Shown here piece after piece: positions 24,006 to 27,399 of a stretch of 27,399 bases of DNA; positions within the stretch are counted from its first letter, which is position 1, and each line of letters begins with the position of its first letter. Both the position numbers and the translations under genes were made by a program. The notes beneath the pieces were generated by a model, which was not told where the DNA came from, ran no database searches, and saw only the letters and a list, made by a program, of their open reading frames with translations. Location: positions 1 to 27,399 of IMG/VR virus record IMGVR_UViG_3300020471_000082, one strand, 5' to 3'. The DNA comes from a virus.

Positions 24006-24221
24006 ATGACTTATGTTCTCAATATAATTGTATGCTCTATAGTTTTAGGTACATGCTCAGCACCTATTCCTCAAGGGCAATTCAGTTCATATCAAGAATG
24101 TGGACATGCAGGTTATGAATATGCATACAATACTTTTAAATCTTATCATGTTGAAGATGTTAATAAATTTCAAACACTTATTAAATTTTATTGTCAACCA
24201 ATTGAGGTTATTCAATCATGA
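24006..24221 (+). CDS. Small protein with hydrophobic N-terminus (71 aa)
   Basis: Reads MTYVLNIIVCSIVLGTCSAP at the N-terminus, a hydrophobic stretch that could be a signal peptide or membrane anchor, followed by a Tyr/Cys-containing domain (SYQECGHAGYEYAYNTFKSY) and FYCQPIEV at the end. The Cys residues would suit disulfides in the periplasm. LGTC followed by Ser is suggestive of, but does not cleanly match, a lipobox. It is the first gene after the motif at 23965 and overlaps the next by 4 nt (ATGA). A lysis-associated role, for example spanin-like, is only a possibility. Confidence 0.65.
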   Translation: MTYVLNIIVCSIVLGTCSAPIPQGQFSSYQECGHAGYEYAYNTFKSYHVEDVNKFQTLIKFYCQPIEVIQS

Positions 24222-24457
24222 GAAAAAAGAAGATAATATCTGCAAAGGAATATAGCGATATGGTTACTGCAGTAAGATTATCTTCTCATGAAAAGATTTG
24301 TGCAGAAAGAATGAAAAGTTTAATTAAAACAATGGATGAATTAAGAAAGGATGTAAAGGATATGAAAGCAGATATGAATAGGTGGAAAGGTGCAGGTGGA
24401 ATTATTATTTTACTTGGTGGACTTATTGGATCTGTTTTCTATTTCTTTATGAAATAG
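24218..24457 (+). CDS. XhlA/holin-like protein: coiled coil plus C-terminal TM
   Basis: 79 residues. Residues 1-55 are charged and helical (RMKSLIKTMDELRKDVKDMKADMNRWKG), and residues 56-77 form one TM helix (GAGGIIILLGGLIGSVFYFF) ending in a Lys. The coiled-coil-then-membrane layout matches haemolysin XhlA-type phage proteins, which help holins or anchor endolysins at the membrane. It is coupled to the previous gene (ATGA overlap). With the true 2-TM holin at 25721, this may be a second membrane lysis factor. The similarity is architectural rather than motif-based. Confidence 0.7.
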   Translation: MRKKKIISAKEYSDMVTAVRLSSHEKICAERMKSLIKTMDELRKDVKDMKADMNRWKGAGGIIILLGGLIGSVFYFFMK

Positions 24458-24460
24458 TTT

Positions 24461-25225
24461 ATGTTTAAAGGACACAGAATAATAGTTATAGGTGATACAC
24501 ATGATTCACCTAATATACCTCAAGATAGATTTAAATGGATTGGCAAATATATAAAAGAACAAGAACCTGACTACATTATTCAAATAGGTGATTTTGCTTC
24601 ATTCGATAGTTTAAGTTATTTTCAAAAAAATTCTACACAAGCTGGTAAACTTAAAGATGCCTATATGGTAGATATAGACTCATTAAGATCTGCTATTAAT
24701 TTATTAGATAAATATATTGATAACGATAGAATACCTAGACATTGTACATTCGGTAACCACGAACAAAGAGTTTATAAGTTTGAGGAGAACATTCCTGAAA
24801 TAGCAGGTATGATGAAAAAAGAACTGCATGATACTTATTTATTGCGTAACTGGAAAATTTCTCCTTATGGGGCATTTAAAAATGTAGGGGGGGTGGCTTT
24901 TACACATTGCCCTCTCAATATTATGGGTAAAGAATATGGAGGGAAAAATTGTGAAATCCAAATAGCTAATGATGCAACTAATGATATAGTCTTTGGACAT
25001 ACTCATAAATACAGAGATTGGAAAGCTCCTAAAATAGGCGATAGAAACTTTGTTAGAATAGTTAATGTAGGTTGTGCGTTGCCTTTTAATCATGTTGAGG
25101 AGTATGCTAAATTGAATTTAACTGGGTGGAGTTGGGGAATAGTCGAACTCGGAATCTGGGAAAATCACATCCAAGAAAGTCAATTTATTTCTATGGATAG
25201 ACTGGAGAAACAATATGCTAGATAA
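24461..25225 (+). CDS. Calcineurin-like metallophosphoesterase
   Basis: 254 residues with the full metal-binding set: GDTH (Asp12, His14), IGDFASFD (Asp44), GNHE (Asn99, His100), FTHC (His149) and GHTH (His180, His182). These bind a di-metal centre and hydrolyse phosphomonoesters or diesters. There is no signal peptide, so it is cytoplasmic. The start at ATG 24461, three bases after the previous stop, has no clear RBS and probably depends on reinitiation. An enzyme of this family among holin and endolysin genes is unusual. Substrates might be nucleotides, RNA ends or phospho-proteins; nothing visible decides. Cys205-Ala-Leu is encoded by the motif copy at 25073. Confidence 0.93.
   Translation: MFKGHRIIVIGDTHDSPNIPQDRFKWIGKYIKEQEPDYIIQIGDFASFDSLSYFQKNSTQAGKLKDAYMVDIDSLRSAINLLDKYIDNDRIPRHCTFGNHEQRVYKFEENIPEIAGMMKKELHDTYLLRNWKISPYGAFKNVGGVAFTHCPLNIMGKEYGGKNCEIQIANDATNDIVFGHTHKYRDWKAPKIGDRNFVRIVNVGCALPFNHVEEYAKLNLTGWSWGIVELGIWENHIQESQFISMDRLEKQYAR
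25073..25081 (+). promoter_or_regulatory. TGTGCGTTG motif, copy 5 (candidate promoter element)
   Basis: An exact copy inside the phosphoesterase gene, in frame as Cys-Ala-Leu, 134 nt before the 33-residue gene at 25215 and about 230 nt before the endolysin. It is one of three genic copies that all use TGT-GCG-TTG codons in unrelated proteins. Confidence 0.35.
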
Positions 25226-25316
25226 ATTTAAAAATTGGTGGAGTAATTTTAAAGATAGAATGGTATTGAGATGGAATCAATACAAAAACCATTTATATAG
25301 GAGTTATAAAAAATGA
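25215..25316 (+). CDS. Tiny basic protein (33 aa) upstream of the endolysin
   Basis: Reads MLDKFKNWWSNFKDRMVLRW, then NQYKNHLYRSYKK. GGAGA at 25204-25208 lies six bases before ATG 25215. It overlaps the phosphoesterase 3' end by 11 nt and the endolysin start by 4 nt (ATGA). The peptide is amphipathic, aromatic and strongly basic, so it could bind membranes or simply serve as a leader that couples endolysin translation. The tight double overlap and proper RBS make it a probable real gene despite its size. Confidence 0.6.
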   Translation: MLDKFKNWWSNFKDRMVLRWNQYKNHLYRSYKK

Positions 25317-25720
25317 TAACTTCTGTTGATCAATGGGATGCAGAAAGATGGCCAAACTTTTCTGCTGATGAATTTAAATGTCAAGGTTCTGGAGAATTAA
25401 ATATATCTCCTATAGTATTAGATTTTTGCCAAGCATTTAGAAATATGCATGGTGAAGGAGTTTCTATTAACTCTGGTTATAGATGTCCTGATCATAATAA
25501 TTCGGTATCTTCTACAGGTACAGATGGCCCACATACAACAGGATTAGCTGTTGATATTTCTACAAATACACAAACACAATATAAGTTAATTAGATTTGCA
25601 ATGAACTACAATCCTCAAGCAATGGGTATTGGAGTTGCAAAAACATTTACTCATATTGATTTTTTAACAACAGATAACGGTGATAAGTATGCTGTTAGAC
25701 CTAATGTATGGAAATATTAA
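25313..25720 (+). CDS. Endolysin, peptidase M15 (D-Ala-D-Ala carboxypeptidase-like)
   Basis: 135 residues, a single-domain zinc peptidase of the M15_3 type. It reads WPNFSADEFKCQGSGELNI at the start, the family's SGYRCPDHNN (residues 54-63), then GPHTTGLAVDI with zinc ligands His74 and Asp81, and FTHIDF with His114. It cleaves peptide cross-links in peptidoglycan and so would act as the phage lysin. There is no signal peptide, so it needs the holin next door for export. The RBS is AGGAG about 12 bases before ATG 25313. Confidence 0.93.
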   Translation: MITSVDQWDAERWPNFSADEFKCQGSGELNISPIVLDFCQAFRNMHGEGVSINSGYRCPDHNNSVSSTGTDGPHTTGLAVDISTNTQTQYKLIRFAMNYNPQAMGIGVAKTFTHIDFLTTDNGDKYAVRPNVWKY

Positions 25721-26101
25721 ATGTGGTTCTCAGCTCTTAAATTAGGATTAAACGCAGCAACACACATCTACAAAAAGAAACAAGAAACTAAAATGTTAAT
25801 GTCAGATGCTGCTGCTAAACATGCCGAAAAAATGGCTAAAGGAGAATTAGCTTATTCTGGTAAATTATTAGAAGCTCGTCAATCAGACTGGAAAGACGAG
25901 GCAGTACTTATAATATTAACGCTTCCAATTTTAGTGATCGCTTATGGAGTTTTTAGTGACGATCCGGGAGCTTCAGAAAAAATTAAAATGTTCTTCGAAC
26001 AATTCCAACAGCTCCCTTCATGGTTCACAAATTTGTGGATCCTCGTTGTAGCATCAATATACGGTATTAAAGGAACTCAGATATTTAAAGGCAAGAAATG
26101 A
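25721..26101 (+). CDS. Holin-like protein with two TM helices
   Basis: 126 residues starting right after the endolysin stop. The N-terminal half is soluble and helical (KKKQETKMLMSDAAAKHAEKMAKGE). TM1 spans about residues 60-78 (EAVLIILTLPILVIAYGVF) and TM2 about 101-117 (WFTNLWILVVASIYGIK), with a basic tail. The sequence E-A-R-Q-S-D-W-K-D-E ahead of TM1 is typical of the phage holin 3-TM family next to M15 or lysozyme genes. It would permeabilise the inner membrane and release the endolysin. Confidence 0.8.
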   Translation: MWFSALKLGLNAATHIYKKKQETKMLMSDAAAKHAEKMAKGELAYSGKLLEARQSDWKDEAVLIILTLPILVIAYGVFSDDPGASEKIKMFFEQFQQLPSWFTNLWILVVASIYGIKGTQIFKGKK

Positions 26102-26184
26102 AATTTGTAAAGTTAGGAGTTTACTTTTTTCTAACTTTATTATGGTCTTCGTTATTAATATTAACAACAATTAATTTAGTATGA
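26098..26184 (+). CDS. Tiny single-TM membrane peptide (28 aa)
   Basis: Reads MKFVKLGVYFFLTLLWSSLL, then ILTTINLV. Two Lys residues precede an almost entirely hydrophobic helix, a classic small inner-membrane peptide. Its ATG overlaps the holin stop (ATGA) and its TGA overlaps the next ATG (ATGA), so both ends are coupled. It could modulate the holin, as antiholins or small lysis peptides do, but this is inference from context and composition. Confidence 0.6.
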   Translation: MKFVKLGVYFFLTLLWSSLLILTTINLV

Positions 26185-26606
26185 GCAGAAAATCACCTTT
26201 AAAAATATCTGAAGAAGCAGCTGTGCAAATGCCGATGAAAACGGTAGCTTCTTTAATTTGTATGGTAGCAATTGGCACTTGGGCTTATTTCGGTATCGTA
26301 GAACAACTTAATAAACATTCTACTGAACTTCAATTAATGACAAGTGATTTAGAAAAGAATACCGAGTTTAGAATTAAATGGCCTCGTGGTGCTTTAGGAA
26401 GTCTTCCTGCAGATAGTGAACAATTTATGCTTATTGAAGATTTATACAAACAAGTAGAAAAATTACAAAAAGCACAAGAAGATGGTATGCACAATAAAGT
26501 TAATATTGAATTTTTACAAAAACAAGTTGAGAAACTTTTAGCTGATGTTGAAAAATTAAAAGATTCTAATAGATCTCTTAAATATAAGAATGGAGGTGGC
26601 AATTGA
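26181..26606 (+). CDS. Membrane-anchored coiled-coil protein, spanin-like layout
   Basis: 141 residues. An N-terminal cytoplasmic stretch leads into one TM helix (about residues 21-40, TVASLICMVAIGTWAYFGIV), then a periplasmic part containing EFRIKWPRGALGSLPADSEQFMLIEDLYKQVEKL and a long coiled coil (about 85-135). This topology, one N-terminal TM and a periplasmic coiled coil beside holin and endolysin, is what inner-membrane spanins (Rz) show. The FRIKWPRG...LPADSEQ motif is one I associate with marine phages and may instead indicate a structural role. The next gene overlaps it (TTGA). Confidence 0.7.
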   Translation: MSRKSPLKISEEAAVQMPMKTVASLICMVAIGTWAYFGIVEQLNKHSTELQLMTSDLEKNTEFRIKWPRGALGSLPADSEQFMLIEDLYKQVEKLQKAQEDGMHNKVNIEFLQKQVEKLLADVEKLKDSNRSLKYKNGGGN

Positions 26607-26821
26607 AAACAGAGTTGATAGTAGCTTTATTAATGTTTGTAGGAGCAGAAATTAAAGAACATAGAATACAAGTTGATGGAATGGCTCAATGCCTTCGTGG
26701 TAAGCGTGAAGCTGAAAGAATATTTACAGAAAATGTTACTTATAAATGTATTAAGTCTAAAGCAGAATTAGAACAAAATATAGATGGCAGCTGGTCGATC
26801 AAAAAACTCATTCTTGAATAA
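26603..26821 (+). CDS. Small conserved protein with TTG start (72 aa)
   Basis: GGAGG at 26592-26596 is six bases before TTG 26603, which overlaps the previous stop as TTGA, so TTG is the likely start. It reads MKTELIVALLMFVGAEIKEH, then a Cys-containing middle (GMAQCLRGKREAERI, NVTYKCIKSKAELE) and IDGSWSIKKLILE. The short hydrophobic start may be a membrane anchor or signal peptide, and the two Cys could pair in the periplasm. Together with the upstream coiled-coil protein it might form a spanin pair, but this is not established. Confidence 0.72.
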   Translation: MKTELIVALLMFVGAEIKEHRIQVDGMAQCLRGKREAERIFTENVTYKCIKSKAELEQNIDGSWSIKKLILE

Positions 26822-26975
26822 AAGAACTTATACTCATCATAAAGAACATGGTGAGGATATGTCTTATGAAAATGAGTTAAATAAATTTATTGACGACATT
26901 GCCAATAACACCCCAAACGCAGATCAGTTTAATGAGAAAAAAAGCAAAAAAAAGAAAGTTAGAAGATATAGATAG
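26784..26975 (+). CDS. Small basic hypothetical protein (63 aa)
   Basis: Reads MAAGRSKNSFLNKRTYTHHK from ATG 26784, with an acidic middle (YENELNKFIDDIANNTPNADQF) and a basic tail (EKKSKKKKVRRYR). It overlaps the previous gene by 38 nt. A second in-frame ATG at 26859 with GGTGAGG just upstream is an alternative start giving about 38 residues. No domain is recognised; the tail could bind nucleic acid. It overlaps the next gene by 44 nt. Confidence 0.55.
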   Translation: MAAGRSKNSFLNKRTYTHHKEHGEDMSYENELNKFIDDIANNTPNADQFNEKKSKKKKVRRYR

Positions 26976-27123
26976 ATACATTGCTCAATGTAGATATTGT
27001 AAAAAAGATGTATCTTCACAACAATCATTTGTTGCTTTTGCATCTAAAGATTATGCTCATTATCAATGTATGAAGGAAGAAGACGAAAAACAGCAAAAAG
27101 ATCTAAAACACAATCAAGAATAG
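26932..27123 (+). CDS. Small zinc-finger-like protein (63 aa)
   Basis: Start chosen at ATG 26932 (MRKKAKKRKLEDIDRYIAQC); a TTG at 26890 would add 14 residues without an RBS. It carries a CRYCKKD knuckle (C-x2-C) and, about 26 residues later, HYQCMKEED (H-x2-C), a C2HC-type zinc site, flanked by a Lys/Arg-rich N-terminus. This suggests a small nucleic-acid-binding protein. It is the last clear + strand gene before the convergent region. Confidence 0.65.
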   Translation: MRKKAKKRKLEDIDRYIAQCRYCKKDVSSQQSFVAFASKDYAHYQCMKEEDEKQQKDLKHNQE

Positions 27124-27213
27124 CATTTAAAGCTCCATATCTTAACGGAGAGTGCCCTTCAGGCATAAATACGGTATCAGTGTACCCCCTAATATTAGAG
27201 CTTCTGTATGAGC
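27124..27213. other. Probable convergent intergenic gap
   Basis: No convincing gene is seen. The stretch has local small palindromes (CTAATATTAG at 27189-27198, GGTA with TACC around 27173-27186, TGCC with GGCA around 27152-27164). They are too short to call structured RNA. It lies between the last + strand gene and a likely minus-strand gene. Confidence 0.4.
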
Positions 27214-27399
27214 TTAATTTAGCTTATTACCGTCTTCTCGGTATTTTTCAGATTGAATGGTAGCTAAAGCTGATGAAAGTAGATCTATAAAGAAAGGTTT
27301 TTTATTATATTGGGAAGATAAAGTCATTGTTGCTGAAACTAATGCAACAAGTGTCGCATCTACATTTCCTCTTTTAAGTATGTCTACCGTTAGGTAGTC
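27214..27399 (-). CDS. Partial minus-strand CDS, C-terminal 61 residues (5' end outside window)
   Basis: On the minus strand the frame is open from the window edge to TAA at 27216-27214. It ends in FIDLLSSALATIQSEKYRED and GNKLN, a plausible helical domain preceded by LVALVSATMTLSSQYNKKP. It would be the only minus-strand gene in the window and so marks the end of the late transcription unit. The product is unrecognised. A competing 46-codon + frame (27257-27397) is open over the same bases. The minus frame is preferred because it is longer, runs off the edge and has protein-like helical periodicity, but it is not certain. Confidence 0.45.
   Translation of the reverse strand, partial: DYLTVDILKRGNVDATLVALVSATMTLSSQYNKKPFFIDLLSSALATIQSEKYREDGNKLN
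27228..27248 (+). terminator. Possible weak terminator at the end of the late unit
   Basis: TACCG (27228-27232) pairs with CGGTA (27239-27243) across a 6-nt loop, followed directly by five T residues. The stem is only 5 bp, so it is weak. It lies about 105 nt after the last + strand gene, where transcription should end, and overlaps the tail of the likely minus-strand gene. Confidence 0.4.

Noticed and set aside
24839-25093. 84-codon minus-strand frame inside the phosphoesterase
   Set aside because: It is opposite residues that include conserved metal-binding motifs; a shadow.
27066-27263. 65-codon + frame across the right-hand gap
   Set aside because: It starts inside the zinc-finger gene with no RBS, resembles no known protein and overlaps the probable convergent region. 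It cannot be fully excluded.
27257-27397. 46-codon + frame opposite the partial minus-strand CDS
   Set aside because: Third-base composition does not separate the two frames clearly. The minus frame is longer and runs off the edge, and no RBS precedes this ATG.

Overview
The window reads as the late (structural plus lysis) region of a tailed phage with T7-like podovirus architecture. It is very AT-rich, codons strongly prefer A/T at the third position, and genes are packed head to tail on the + strand with 1-4 nt overlaps (TAATG, ATGA). Marine-type fibre domains (LamG/SPRY-like, DUF7483-like, TIG/Ig-like, polyglycine), small proteins of a kind common in marine phages, and the low GC suggest a marine phage of an AT-rich bacterium such as a SAR11-type host. 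The host is an inference; nothing in the window proves it. No integrase, RNA polymerase, replication gene, tRNA or CRISPR is visible here.

Layout. 1-774: C-terminal nuclease part of the large terminase, cut by the window edge. 747-1705: four small genes, one with a possible circularly permuted NlpC/P60-like cysteine-peptidase pattern. 1705-5766: head module (portal, Bbp19-like protein, scaffold, small conserved protein, major capsid protein, small capsid-associated protein), closed by a strong intrinsic terminator at 5780-5813, the position T7 uses for its terminator after gene 10. 5820-15665: tail tubes A and B and three internal virion (ejectosome) proteins, the last two over 1,050 residues each. 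15665-22719: a four-gene fibre cassette. 22634-23963: a zinc-ribbon protein and two different 2OG-Fe(II) oxygenase-like proteins. 24006-26821: lysis-type region with a coiled-coil/TM holin-like protein, calcineurin-like phosphoesterase, M15 peptidase endolysin, 2-TM holin and several very small membrane or coiled-coil proteins. 26784-27123: two small basic or zinc-binding proteins. 27124-27213 looks like a convergent gap, and 27214-27399 probably holds the 3' end of a minus-strand gene.

How it fits together. Terminase and portal package DNA into a shell built from capsid protein on the scaffold. Tubes A/B form the short tail, the internal proteins form the ejection channel, and the fibre cassette binds the host. 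Holin and endolysin release progeny. A short motif, TGTGCGTT, occurs five times on the + strand (plus one near match), each time about 40-175 nt upstream of the start of a gene or module. It is the best candidate for an unrecognised promoter or regulatory element. The other notable feature is a complete cupredoxin-type copper-ligand set inside a fibre protein.
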